Shown piece by piece: positions 22,392 to 33,910 of a stretch of 64,000 bases of DNA. Below the pieces are notes generated by a model. That model was given only the letters and a program-made list of their open reading frames with translations. It did no database searches and had not been told where the DNA came from. Source of the stretch: Coprinellus micaceus (Eukaryota; Basidiomycota; Agaricomycetes; Agaricales; Psathyrellaceae). A program made the position numbers and the translations under genes. How positions within the stretch are numbered: position 1 is the stretch's first letter; each line of letters opens with the position of its first letter. The DNA lies in NCBI GenBank assembly GCA_951394405.1, contig OX596342.1:2356001-2420000 (forward strand), written 5' to 3'.

Positions 22392-24826
22392 ATGTCGCAA
22401 TATCCTGGTATCTGCGGGCTGCCCCCGGATCCTTCATTCGAACGTCCTTTTTCCTTGGGAGACATGCCCGGCCTTAACTTTAAGGATTCCACTGACAAGT
22501 TTCGGCAGTCCGCACTCAGCTATGGAGCGCTCATGAAGCCTCGTTTCTCCCCGCCGAAGGTTTTGCCGTGCGCGCACGTCATACCCTCGAAGTACTTTGC
22601 CTGCGATCGGCCCGGATCCAAGATCTGTAGTGGGTGTAGGCTCGTATCATACTGCTGCAAGGTGAATATTTTCGCCCAATCCTGAAAAGTGTTCTTCTGA
22701 CGACTACTCCAGGAGTGCCAACAGGCCCACTGGAGGGTTCACAAGGAGGGTAAGCTCGCCCGCGCCACACTCACCACCCATTGCCTAACCACTGTGCCTC
22801 GTTTTAGCCTGTAAGATGGAGCTGAAGTCTGATAGCTGGAAGCCTGCTTGGAGGTTAGAAGGTCGACCTCCTATGTTCATGGATGAACAAGCCGCGACCC
22901 TTGAGTCTCTCGCCTCGGACCCCGGGGGATCTTTGAACGGCGGGTGCGCCTTGTACGTCATTCCATTCGATGCACTTTGGCTTTGATCCACTGAGCATTA
23001 TGTATAGATGGGGCAACATGCCTGCGACCGACCTAGTTAATCTATCCGCCAACGAGAACGACCCAAACAAGGATTTATCGCTCGCTTTCATTGGTGCGTC
23101 GCATTCCAGGAGGAAAGCGGTGTTCATCCTTCTGACGATCGGCCGACAGCCTCTGGAGATCTTCGCAACGTGATGAAGACCATCAACTCTCTTCCAGAAA
23201 ATTACTCAGGACATCTCGACGTCCTGATAAACGACCTCAATCCCTTGGTGACTGGCCGCAATGTCGTGTTACTGCTCCTTCTCGGTACCCTTTCTGAAGA
23301 AGATATGGCGGCAGATGTGGCGCTGCACTTTTGGTACTCGACATTCTTCCCGGCGGAGTACAACGTCAAGGTTTCAACATCTATTTTGCCCCTCTTGCAC
23401 CATTCTAGCGAACGCCAGGCAAACGGAACCGGATTGAGCTCCCCGTACCCCCTTGGATCCAAGTCCGCCCTGTTCACACCGGTGACGGGGGAACTTAAGC
23501 TCTGCTTTGAACACTACATCTCGTCCGAATCAATTAGCGTCAGTGCCGCGCAAGCCGAGTACAATAGGGTTAGGCAGGCCCCTTGGAGGTGTGATCACCG
23601 TGATAGGATGTATTGCCAGCTGAAGCCGTCCCATCGTGTCGCCTTTCACCGATTCCGCCACCACGGCATCGTCCTCCCTTTTGGGGCACCAAACTCGCAT
23701 TTTAACTCACCCAACCCTTCCCTTTTCTCCTTCGCTGGAAAATGGCTGCAGACCGACTATGCCGATCCGTTGGAAGGCTGGAAGTACGTACTACTTGTAT
23801 TCATCGTGACATTATCTGACCCAGACCGGCCCAACGTGCAGCATCGACGAAGTGATTCAAGCCGGGAAAGCTCATGGCACCCAACCAGAGGACATATATG
23901 GCTGTCTCTACTTCTTCCTCGCAGACCAGCTACGCCTATTCACTCGGCGCATTCGTCAACTTTCAGTGTCATTCAGGGTCTTTTCCTTAGACGCCAAAGA
24001 GCTTTCAGAGATGATTCAAGGCGGCCAATTATCGGCCATGGGCTTGAACCAGAAGACTCGCTTCGATCGTATTGATGTCTCCAACATTCTCGACCCAAAC
24101 TATGTCGGACTCAAAGCAACTCTCACCTCCTGGGCGCCTTTCCTCTCGCGGCAGAAGCATGGCGCCATTGTGGGGTACTTCATGAATTGGTTCCTGGTGC
24201 AGAAGGACGGCCGTGTAACTGGGGCAGGTGAGCAGAAAATGATGGCAGTCATGAAGACGATCTCGGAGCGGCTGAAGGTGAGTAAAGCGGTTTTGCCCAG
24301 GTCTGCTGATAAATTTGACATATGCCATTCTCAGGGCACGTTGGAGGGCGCAAAGGCCAACTTGGGTAAGCCCGCCCCGGTCACTCACAGGAGATGTACT
24401 GAGTCTTATTCGGCCAACTTGCCCCAGGGAAACTCGAGGCTGGAATATTCGGGGCGATTGAAGACGCTGACGCTGCCTACGATAACTCGAAGCCTTTCTC
24501 ACAGTTCTTAAGGAAGCATGGTCTGAACGACGTGCTGAGGACAACTAAGCTCACATTGCGAGATACCCACCGAATCGTTCCTCATGTGAGTTTGTGATAG
24601 CCTGTTCTAGGTCTTGTATTGTTCACGCACGGGCTTCATTACAGCGGCTCATGGTTCCGATTTCTGCCCCCTCCAATGCTTTGCCCGAGTTCCTAGATGA
24701 CGACAGTTGGTATAACAGCGTGAGTTCGCCTCCACTTATCATCAGGATACGTTCTAATCGTGAGACTAGACGAAGCTCACGCATTTCACCTGGGTGGAGC
24801 GATACGTTGAGTTTGGCAGGTCGTAG
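22392..24826 (+). CDS. MYND/DUF4470 family protein, copy H
   Basis: Complete member, function unknown. The ATG is at 22392; the longer frame begins with GTG. The N-terminal exon is longer than in I and J and leads to the MYND finger (LPCAHV, ACDRPG, ICSGC, SYCCK, then ECQQAHWRVHK). DUF4470 (about 23008-23790) has GNMPATDLVNLSANEND and SGDLRNVMKTINSLPEN. The middle domain (about 23845-24280) has QPEDIYGCLYFFLADQLR, RFDRIDVSNILD and YFMNWF. The C-terminal part (YDNSKPF, RIVPH, RLMVPI) ends in TWVERYVEFGRS with TAG at 24824-24826. It belongs with I, J and probably A and B, whose C-terminal motif lacks the VCHNV segment. Confidence 0.8.
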
Positions 24827-25137
24827 GGGTGGACATAGTGTGGGCGTGTCCTGTTAGAGGGGGCTGCTGTACCTCCTGCAGATGAATGGATGTGGGCCTC
24901 TAGGCCTGAGCTTGGCAAGAATGTAAGCGCCCGGATGGCCCGTGCGTGGAACCGGCCACCACGAGGCTTCAATTCTCGAACTCCGCAGCGCCGGGGACAT
25001 AAAGAGGCACATAAAGTCACCCACGATGCGTTCTTCGTCCTTGCTTTCTCCCTTCGAGCCTACCGCCTGTAGACTCGTAGTGCAGAAAGCCCTCCCTACC
25101 ACTGTTGATTGCATCTTCACCTTTTGCGAATGCCAAT
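24827..25137 (+). promoter_or_regulatory. Promoter region of copy I
   Basis: It shares with the region upstream of J, over about 100 bases, the blocks AGGCCTGA, TAAGCGCC, ATGGCCCGTGCG, CCGGCCAC, ACGAGG and TCCGCAGC. A TATA-like ACATAAAG lies at about 24998-25005, about 135 bases before the ATG. Confidence 0.6.
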
Positions 25138-27569
25138 ATGAACACCCTGAACCAAATACCCGCCGACCCAGACCGAGAGCAGCTCGGCCTGGAGCACCTC
25201 ATGGAGTACATTCGTATTTCCACGGAGGGGCCCACTGGAGTCTCGAGGGACGAGGCAATGCTGAACTACGTCAAAGATGCGATGCCCCTCCCTACTCCTC
25301 CGCTCAAGGTCCTTCCATGCGCCAACGTGCACGCTGAAGAATACAAAGCCTGCGACAAGGCCGGCTCTCATGCATGCGCTGCATGTAAGCTAGTATCGTA
25401 CTGTTCGAAGGTAAGTTCTTGCGTTTGGTTTTGGGCCACATATTAAATAATGCCTTACTCAACAGGATTGCCAGCGTGCGCACTGGAAGAAGCACAAGAT
25501 TGGTAAGAGCCTTGGGCTCTTCTCACGCCCATCTAAACCAAGCACCGTCATTAGATTGCAAAGACTCCCTCGGGTCCAAAGACTGGATACCCGGGTGGAG
25601 GCGTGAAGGGCGGAGTCCCATATTTTGGTCCAAAGAATCAAACAAGGATGCTCAAGAGAGGCGAAAGAATTCCTTGGGAATTGGGGAGTTCAATGGGGGG
25701 GCTGGACTGTGAGTACACCCGCTCCCAGCTGCACGCACGGTCCGGGACTCATCGAGCCTCGTAGATGGGGGAATATGCCCGCTTTCGACTTGATCAATCT
25801 CAAGGACAACGAGAATGACCTGTCCAAGGACTTTAATCTCGCATTCACAGGTTGGTGCTGTTCTCAAACTGGAAGGGAATTCTTCGATTGACTGAAGTAA
25901 CTTTACTCAGCGTCTGGCGACCTCCGCCATGTTATCAGAACAGTCAATTCTTTACCCTCTACTTACTCAGGAAGGCTGACCATTCTCATCAACGACGGGA
26001 ACCCATTCGTTTCCTGTCGCAACCTACTGCTCTTGCTCACTCTCGGATCAATCGCGGACGAGGAGACGGCCGTGGACGTCGCTTTGCACTTTTGGTACTC
26101 GGCATTCTGGCCCATCGACTATCGCTTCAAGTTGATGTCAACCTGCGCGGAGTATACAAAACACTTCGATCAGGGTAAACTCTCCTACCCAATTGGCGAG
26201 AACTCATCTGTTGAGGCTGGTTACCATGACCAAGAGATGTTCGGCAGGCTCCTCCTATACTATATGTCGCCGGAGGCCCTCACCAACGCGGATGCTCAAG
26301 CCGAATACGATCGCGTCTACTCTGCCCCATCCAGACGGGATTTTGTGCACCGAATCTACGCGTGTTTGAAGCCATCGCACAGAGTTGCGGTTCACGAATT
26401 TCGTCGCTTTGGCATCGTCCTTCCATTTGGAGCAGCGAACTCACATTTCAACTGTCCAAATGCCTCTCTGTTCTCTTTCGAAGGAAAGTGGTTGCAGACA
26501 GACTTCTCAAACCCCCTTGAAGGTTGGGAGTAAGTCAAACCTCGGTTCCTTCCATAATCGACCCTGTCTGACGCAGTTCCAATCCATAGCATGGATGAGG
26601 TTGTGAGCAGGGGTAAGGCTCATGGCGCTCAGCCGGAGGATATCTATGGATGCCTCTACTTTTTCCTCTCCGAGGAGCTCCAAAGCTTCTATCAGCGCAT
26701 ACGCAAATTCCCAATCTCTTTCAAGATGTTTGATGTGGAAGCGACAACCCTTACAGGTCTCATTCAAGATGGGTCGCTGTCAAAATTCGGCTTGCTACCA
26801 TCCACTCGATTCGACCGCATAGAGGTGTCCAATATTCTGGACTTCAACTACATCGGCCTGGAGAAGACGATCACTCGTTTGGTACCCCTTCTTGCTCACG
26901 CGGACTATGCGGCCATCGTTGGGTACTTTATGAACTGGCACATTCAGCAGCAGGACGGGCGAGTGAGCGGTGCGGGAGAGGTGGCTATGAGGCAGGCTAC
27001 AAAGCGCATCATGAGTCGGATGAAGGTGGGAGGGTATTCTTCTTCGAAACATCAAACTGACTCAATAAACCACAGATTATCTTCGACGCCACAGTCGCTA
27101 CATACGGTGAGCGATTCCTCTCACTGTCAGCTGCAATTACTCATCCATGTCTTCTAATAGGATCCATTGAAGCTGGAATGCTATCACTACTCCAGGGAGC
27201 CGACATCGCACATGACAACTCTAAATCATTTTCCACTTTCCTCAGGAAGCAGGGCCTGATGTCTATCCTCCAGAGGACAGGTCTCACGCTCAGAGAGGCT
27301 CACAGAGTCGTCCCCCACGTGAGTGTGAACCATCCTTACCCGAGCCCTTAAGGTGTTCCAGTGTCCTAACGCTGGCCTTAGCGCTTGATGGTTCCTATCG
27401 ATGCTCCTGCCTCAAAGCTCCCAGACTTTCCCGACGAAGAGAGTTGGTACTATCATGTGCGTAATTTGTGCTCCTCCATCCGTGTGTGGTTCTTTAGCTG
27501 ATATCTCGCTAGACGAAGCTCACATCGATGTCCTGGGCTGAACGATACGTTGAGTTTGGCAGAAAGTAG
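25138..27569 (+). CDS. MYND/DUF4470 family protein, copy I
   Basis: Complete member, tandem twin of J, function unknown. Exon 1 is 25138-25410 and exon 2 25466-25502. The MYND ligands are C, C, C-C, C-C, H, C (LPCANV, ACDKAG, ACAAC, SYCSK, DCQRAHWKKHK, DC). DUF4470 (about 25760-26530) has GNMPAFDLINLKDNEND, ASGDLRHVIRTVNSL and ALHFWYSAFWP, with the usual phase-conserved intron before ASGDLR. The middle domain (26590-27025) has QPEDIYGCLYFFLSEEL, RFDRIEVSNILDF and GYFMNW. The C-terminal part has HDNSKSF and MVPIDAP and ends in SWAERYVEFGRK, with TAG at 27567-27569. Length is about 600 residues. No membrane segment or signal peptide is seen. Confidence 0.83.
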
Positions 27570-27919
27570 CAGGAGTTCGTCAGAACGGTTGAACTACTTT
27601 CAACATACTCCGTTCAAGAGATGATGTACCTTGCACGTCGAACGAGTGGAAAGAAGGCGTTCAGGCCTGAACGTTGAACGATAAGAATTTAAGCGCCTAA
27701 ATGGCCCGTGCGCGTGGCCGGCCACGAGGTTCCAATCTCCGAGTTCCGCAGCACCATATACATAAGAACCGCCCCAATCACACACGGTGCGTTCCCATTC
27801 TTGCTTTCCCCCCTCGAGCCTATGTTTGTAGACTCGTGGTGAAGAAAGTACAAGCTCCCAACTCGCTTGAAGCGTTTCACCTGATTGACTAGTCCCAGAG
27901 ATTCGCAACAGTTCGCAAC
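27570..27919 (+). promoter_or_regulatory. Promoter region of copy J
   Basis: It carries the same ordered blocks as upstream of copy I, with TTTAAGCGCC at 27688-27697 and a TATA-like CATATACATAAG at about 27755-27766, about 160 bases before the ATG. Confidence 0.6.
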
Positions 27920-30318
27920 ATGCTTAATACCATCCCACCTGACCCGGATCGAGAGCGACGCGATATCGAGCACCTCATGGAGTATCTTCGCGTCTCGACC
28001 GATGGTCCTTCTGGATTATCAAGAGAGGAGGCGATGGCCAAATACATCAAAGAAGTGATGCCCACTGCGGTCCCTCCTCCCAAGTCTTTGCCGTGTGCCA
28101 ATGTGAAGGTGGAAGCGTATGAGGCCTGCGATAAACCGGGGACTCGCGCGTGCTCTGCGTGCAAGCTCGTTTCGTACTGCTCAAAGGTTGGTGGGCTTGT
28201 TCGAGCTGGGGATCGCATCGCTGATCGGTGTCCCGCAGGAGTGTCAGCGCGCACACTGGAAGAAGCACAAGATAGGTATGCCCAGCTACGAGCCAATCGC
28301 TCCAGGTCGATCAGGGGGGACCTAATTCAGGATTAGATTGCAATAATACAATGCGTTCTGATAAGTGGATGCCCGTGTGGCGACGCGAAGGGAGGCGCCC
28401 CTCATTCATCACGGACTCTGAGGAAGAGAAATCTTTGGAGCTGGGCGAGTTCAACGGCGGTACTACTTTGTGAGTTCCTTCGTTGCGCGCGACGCTGGAT
28501 GCGTGCTAACCTTGACGTGAAGATGGGGCAATATGCCCGCTATCGACCTAATCAACCTGAAAGACAACGAGGACGATGCAGGCAGAGACTTCTCTCTCGC
28601 CTTCTTCGGTGCGTCCAGCTTGAGCGTTACGGTGTTGTGAGTTGACATTTCTCTTAGCCTCGGGTGACCTCCGTCATGTCATAAAGACCATCAACTCCTT
28701 ACCTTCCGACTACTCTGGGCACCTGGATATACTGATCAACGACGGCACACCGTTCGTCGCCTGTCGAAACCTCGTTTTAATGCTTATCCTTGGGTCTATC
28801 CCGGACGAAACCACGGCTGTGGATGTCGCACTTCACTTCTGGTACTCGGCTTTCTGGCCAACGGACTATCGCTTCAAGATAGCGTCCGTCGTCATGGAGT
28901 TTACAGACCACATCGACACCAGCACAGGTCCTTTTCGCATCGGCGGCGGGCGGTCATCTCTTCAAGCCGGGCGCTTCGACAAGGAAATGTTCGGTGGCCT
29001 TCTCATGCATTATACTTCGCCCCCAAGTCAAGGGCTCAGCAACGAGGACGCCCAAGTTGAATACGACCGCGTTCGATCAGCACCCGCCAGGCATGATTTC
29101 AGGGATCGAATGTACGCATGCTTGAAGCCCTCTCACCGTGTCGCTTTCTACGAGTATCGCCGCTTTGGCATTGTGCTCCCCTTTGGAGCTGCCAACGCAC
29201 ACTTCAACTCTGCCAACGCATCTCTGTTCAATTTCGATGGCAGATGGCTGCAGACGGATTACTCCGACCCTCTTGAAGGATGGAAGTGAGTCAGTGCCTT
29301 TATCGTCGGAAGGTGGTTATTGATTGCTCTCGTGCGTAGTTTGAATGAAGTCGTTGAGAGGGGCAAGGCTTATGGCGCCCAGCCAGAGGACATCTATGGA
29401 TGCCTCTACTTCTTTCTCTCTGAACAGCTACAGACGTTCTACCGACGCATTCGCCAATTTCCGATCGCGTTCAAGATGTTCAACGAGGAGGCGACCAAGC
29501 TCTCCGCTCTGGTTCAGGATGGCTCCTTGGCCGAGTTTGGCCTCCCAGCCTCTGCCCGCTTCGATCGCATCGAAGTGTCGAACATCCTTGACTTCAACTA
29601 TGTTGGCCTCGAAAAGACGCTTACTCACTTGGGTCCTCTCCTCGCACCCACTGATGACGCCGTTATTGTCGGATACTTTATGAATTGGTTCATGAAACAG
29701 AAGGATGGTCGCGCCACTGGGGCTGGGGAGGAAGTTATGAAGCGGTCTATTGACCGTATGTTGTCCCGGACGAAGGTATGAATTTCCTTCCTTGACAGTA
29801 TACCATGGCTGAAGAAATCCAAGGCCAGCTTCCAAACTACTGTGGCGACATTGGGTGAGCATGGCTTCTGTAGCGGTTTGTACCTACTCATTGAGATTCT
29901 TTTAGGTTCTGTTGAAACCGCAATGATATCATTGATTCAGGATATAGACATTGTATACGACAATTCCAAGCCTTTTTCCGACTTTCTCAGAAAGCAAGGC
30001 GTGAAGTCCATCCTCCAAAAGACGGGGCTGACATTGAGGGACGTCCACCGAATCGTACCTCATGTGGGCCTTGGGTTTCTTCTCCCGCTTTGGATTTACT
30101 AATGCTTGTTACATGTAGCGCCTCATGGTCCCCCTTAACGCCTCCGCTGCTAAGCTCCCAGAGTTCCCGAGCGAAGAAAGCTGTTACTACCACGTACGTA
30201 TATATAGTCCCTGTCTAGACATCGATGCTAAACCCACGCTAAACCCCCTCGCGGGTAGACAAAGCTCACTTCCATGTCGTGGGCCGAGCGATACGTCGAA
30301 TTTGCCAGAAAGGATTGA
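27920..30318 (+). CDS. MYND/DUF4470 family protein, copy J
   Basis: Complete member at the right end of the array, function unknown. The N-terminal exon is very close to copy I (IPPDPDRER, EHLMEYLRVST, TDGPSGLSREEA against TEGPTGVSRDEA). The MYND finger is intact (LPCANV, ACDKPG, ACSAC, SYCSK, ECQRAHWKKHK, DC). DUF4470 (about 28520-29285) has GNMPAIDLINLKDNEDD and ASGDLRHVIKTINSL. The middle domain (29340-29775) has QPEDIYGCLYFFLSEQL, RFDRIEVSNILDFNYVGL and GYFMNWF. The C-terminal part has VYDNSKPF, RIVPH and LMVPLNAS and ends in SWAERYVEFARKD, with TGA at 30316-30318. All exons are open. The close match to I over coding and promoter sequence indicates a recent tandem duplication. Confidence 0.84.
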
Positions 30319-30736
30319 GCATCGCGGTTCCCCCAACATGGACCTGTAGTCTTGAACCTGTCGTCAACGTGTTGTACGAAATATGTATATCAACCTGTGC
30401 CATCACATTTAATCTGCGCTCATAGCTGTGCCCCGTTGACACCGGGTCGTTCTTAAGTCGTATTGTCTCCTCCGCGTTTCTTGCGTCGAGTCGGCCTCCA
30501 GTTCTACAAAGAAACCCGTTGCCAGCAGCAGGCGACACGCTGACGGGCGCCTAATGGAAGCATGGTCAAAGGCCCCGAAAATACACAGAAAGGGGCTTGG
30601 CATCACCCCGGTCAGAATCAACTGCCCCACATCATCCGGCTATTCAATCGTTCACCCATAACCGTGATCATGACCTCTCCTCTTCCACATTCCAGGTCCT
30701 CCTTTACGACTTTCTTCCTGCATCCATCCAATACCA
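30319..30736. other. Intergenic between copy J and the isomerase gene
   Basis: The promoter of the downstream isomerase gene should be here. A GGGCGCCTAA variant lies at 30545-30554, about 190 bases before its ATG. No gene was recognised. Confidence 0.45.
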
Positions 30737-31883
30737 ATGGACAAGTACTCGACGAAGTGGATTAATGTCTCTGAGCCTTACCCTCATGTGATACACATTC
30801 AACTCGCGAGGTGAGCTCCTGTACCCCTTCATTGTAAGGCCGGATCCTGACATTGCCCTTTATTACACAGGTCCCCTGTGAATGCCTTCTCTCAGGAGTG
30901 AGTGAGCTCACCCATCGCCCACATGTGGTTCTGAAAGGACAACCTAGGTTCTGGCAGTCGTACGGCAGAGTGTTCGACTCGATCGTTGCAGACGGTGTGG
31001 ACGTTCGGGCTGCGGTAGTGACATCCGTGTTCCCCAAGATCTTCACTGCTGGACTGGACTGTAAGCACTCTACCACTGCGTACTCTGGTTGAACTTGTTT
31101 AATCCCGACATAAGTGGGTGATGCTGGCGCCCTTGGTGGAGACGGCGCCGACACCACCCGAGACGGTGCGCGCTCTTCCCTGGCAATGCGCAAGAAGCTC
31201 CTCGAATTTCAGCAAGCGATTGGCGCGCCTGAGCGCTGTCCTTTCCCCGTCATCGCGGCGGTCCATGGGCATGTAATTGGATTGGGGGTCGACATGATTT
31301 GTGCATGCGACATTCGCTACGCCGCCGCCGACTCCAAATTCGCCATTAAGGTGGGTTCGTGAACGTTGGGCCCCACGATGCATGTGCCATAGCTCACGAC
31401 GATACCTTAGGAAGTCGACATTGGCCTGGCTGCCGACATTGGGTCACTGGCATACCTCCCCCGCATCACTGGCAACCACTCCTTGGTCCGCGAATTGGCG
31501 TACACTGCCCGTAGCTTTAGCACTGCTGAAGCCGACAAGATTGGTCTCCTTTCCAAGGTCGTCGAGGGTAGCCAGGAGCAAGTAGTAAAGGAGGCTTTGG
31601 AACTGGCTCGCTTTATCTCCACGAAGAGCCCGATCGCGGTGTCTGGATCCAAGCATCTTATCACCCATGCTCGCGACCACAACGTCCCTGAGAACCTAGC
31701 CTACACCGGATCTTGGAATGCCCATGCTCTCATGACCAACGTGAGTGAGCTTCAGATATTGCATATTCCTATAATTGAATTCCTCAGGACATTTCCGAGA
31801 ACCTCCGTGCGACCAAGACCAAGACCAAGGCGAACTTCGCTCCCCTCAAAGTCCCTTCCCGTCTTGAGGGAGCCAAGCTTTGA
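30737..31883 (+). CDS. Delta(3,5)-delta(2,4)-dienoyl-CoA isomerase, probably peroxisomal
   Basis: Crotonase-fold enzyme that moves a conjugated diene during beta-oxidation of unsaturated fatty acids. Six exons join in phase: 30737-30810, 30871-30897, 30948-31060, 31115-31350, 31411-31740 and 31788-31883, giving 291 residues. Visible landmarks are SPVNAFSQEFW, FTAGLDLGD, the oxyanion-hole region AAVHGHVIGLGVDM, and EVDIGLAADIG. The Asp in GVDM and the Glu and second Asp in EVDIGLAADIG correspond to the three acidic residues described for rat dienoyl-CoA isomerase; a plain enoyl-CoA hydratase would not have this arrangement. The C-terminus is AKL, a typical type 1 peroxisomal targeting signal. 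It converges on the CE15-like gene, whose stop lies 68 bases away. Confidence 0.9.
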
Positions 31884-31951
31884 TTCAACATTCGACACAA
31901 GCGCCCGGTAACATATCCTGTTGAAATGAACTGAATGAGCTGAGACTAAAA

Positions 31952-33127
31952 CTAAAGCTGGGGTATCTTCCACTGGAACCACTTCCCCTCCTGGTAGTTC
32001 GGATATGACTCGTCCGATTCCCAGACAGTCGTATTGACCCCTCCCTTGTCCTTCAAGAACCGATCGATGTACGCCTGGAAGAAAACCTTCTGCGAAGGCA
32101 CATACGTGCAAAGGTTATGGGTGTTCTGTGTCAAGCCAATGCTGTCAGCCGCTCCCAACGCCTGCCAAACCGTCCGTGCTGCCTTTGTACTCCCCCAGCT
32201 CGACTCCGCCCCTAACGCCGGGCACACGGGATTGTCGATAACGAGCAGCGGCCTCGGTGCTATCATAGCCAGGAGATGTTGGTCGTACGGTAAGGTCGAA
32301 ATTTTGCAGCTCCATTCGTCCTCGAAGACTTGGCTGTACCAAGTGCCCTCGCTGGCTGCTTCGTTGGATCGTTGAATCCCAACGCCTTGAGCCTTGAGGT
32401 CGTTTGAGATGCGCCAAGAAGGGGTCCCACCCGTTCCAGACTCCATGGGCACCGCCAGCCTGATACGAGGTTCGAATGCGGCTGCGACAATGCTGCTCTT
32501 TCCGTCCCTGTAGCATCCCGTTACACCTAAGCGGTTCACGTTGACTTTGGATTCGGGATGCTTCCCAAGCACGTCGATGAGCCTTGAGATCGCCCAGGTG
32601 TAGGCGATGAGGGACCCAGCAGGGTGGTCTGCGCCATAGAGGTCGTAGAAGAGTCCTTTCCCGCGGGCTGTGTTGGGTGGCCCAGGCGGTGCGATGAGCC
32701 AGGGGTCGAGGGAGAGGAAGATGACGCCGGGGAAATCGCTTGGAAATGGGTGGGAGGGGCCGGGGACGATAATTGCGGGGAAGGGTCCGTCTCCTTGAGG
32801 AACGTTCTCGACATTGGCTGTGAAGCCGACGGTACGACCAGCCTCGGTCACGACGATCTCAACCCACCTGATCGTGCTGCCTTCGAATACGACGCGACCA
32901 GTGACACTGGCTGGTCGTTTGGGGAGGGTCCCGAGCTGATGTTTCTGCAGCAGCCCGCTAATCTCCTCGCGGCGAGCGGACCATTCTTGCTTGGTTGTGA
33001 CTGGGCGACCGTCCAGAAATGTGAATGGATCTGGGAGTGGAGGGTTAGCATCGTTCCCCGGGCCTGGGGTGCATGCTTGCACGGTGAGGCCCGTGGCTAA
33101 CACGACTAACAGCAATGAGAGAAGCAT
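31952..33127 (-). CDS. CE15 glucuronoyl-esterase-like secreted protein without catalytic Ser and His
   Basis: Single-exon gene of 391 codons; the ATG at 33127 opens a clear signal peptide (LLSLLLVVLATGLTVQA). The body follows fungal glucuronoyl methylesterases (CE15), which split ester links between lignin and glucuronoxylan: PDPFTFLDGRPV, FPAIIVPG, YAWAISR-like YTWAISR, GVTGC, AVPMESGTGG, YDQHLLAMIAPRPLL. The known triad is Ser in GCSRxGK, Glu 23 residues later, and His directly before a Cys. Here the Ser position is Tyr (codon 32512-32510, GCYRDGK), the Glu is kept at exactly +23, and the His position is Leu (codon 32113-32111, in HNLC). Both disulphide Cys next to the triad remain. The reading frame is intact, so it looks like a maintained pseudoenzyme and not a decayed gene. 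Esterase activity is not expected. Confidence 0.85.
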   Translation of the reverse strand: MLLSLLLVVLATGLTVQACTPGPGNDANPPLPDPFTFLDGRPVTTKQEWSARREEISGLLQKHQLGTLPKRPASVTGRVVFEGSTIRWVEIVVTEAGRTVGFTANVENVPQGDGPFPAIIVPGPSHPFPSDFPGVIFLSLDPWLIAPPGPPNTARGKGLFYDLYGADHPAGSLIAYTWAISRLIDVLGKHPESKVNVNRLGVTGCYRDGKSSIVAAAFEPRIRLAVPMESGTGGTPSWRISNDLKAQGVGIQRSNEAASEGTWYSQVFEDEWSCKISTLPYDQHLLAMIAPRPLLVIDNPVCPALGAESSWGSTKAARTVWQALGAADSIGLTQNTHNLCTYVPSQKVFFQAYIDRFLKDKGGVNTTVWESDESYPNYQEGKWFQWKIPQL

Positions 33128-33910
33128 CGAAGTTTGCACTCGTAGCTGTACGCGAAGGTGGGTGCTTTGGGGAGCATGGGCTTGAGCTAAACCCCCTCAA
33201 ATTTAAACCTTTTTGGTTCCGGGAGTGCTTCTCCTCTGACACGCCGACCTTCGTCCAATGTCAGTGGGAAATGAAGGAAACTTTTAGAATGAGAAAACGT
33301 GGGGATCGAAGGGCCATAGCCGAGGTGACTGTACAAACTGCCACTGGTTGGGAGTGTATGTTGGTCTGAATGGAGGGTCTGTGTGTGTGATTATGCGGAA
33401 ACAGAAGGCGGAAAAATACAAAGACCTTTGACGACTCGTATAGACTTGAACACTCCAAAGGATAAAAAGGTGTATCCCGATCTTCCGCGAACGCACCTTT
33501 TCCATGAGGTAGATCAAGGAAGATAGTCAGGCGATGACCATATTGCAAAGATGTTGGCTTGGTCTTTCTCTTTACCTTACGGTTGTGATTCTTTAAATAG
33601 AGACGTGAGAGCTACCTAGAAGGGCCTTCGCAACTTTCGCCGCTCCTTTGATTGAGGCGGACTGGCTGTACTGAAGGAGTGCAAGGAGGTAATATTATGG
33701 GCGTCGCTGGCTTCAAAAGCCGGGCCAAGTACTACTTGCGGTGAAGTTCCGAGGCTACACGCAACGAAGCGGGGTCACAAATAAAAGTGCGATAGAACGA
33801 GAAGGATAAATACACACGTTACGGAACGCAAGGATGGATGGAACCGCGGGATCCTATACACCGTTAGCGTATGCCAAACGAAACGAGGTGGGGACGCATT
33901 GGCTGGTGAT
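33128..33910. other. Intergenic between CE15-like gene and secreted copy 1
   Basis: Promoter side of the CE15-like gene and 3' side of secreted copy 1. No gene, repeat or clear motif was recognised. Confidence 0.4.

Noticed and set aside
2227..30318. Idea that the array is a transposon family
   Set aside because: No terminal repeats, target-site duplications or transposase/reverse transcriptase domains; introns are conserved in phase, as expected from DNA-level gene duplication.
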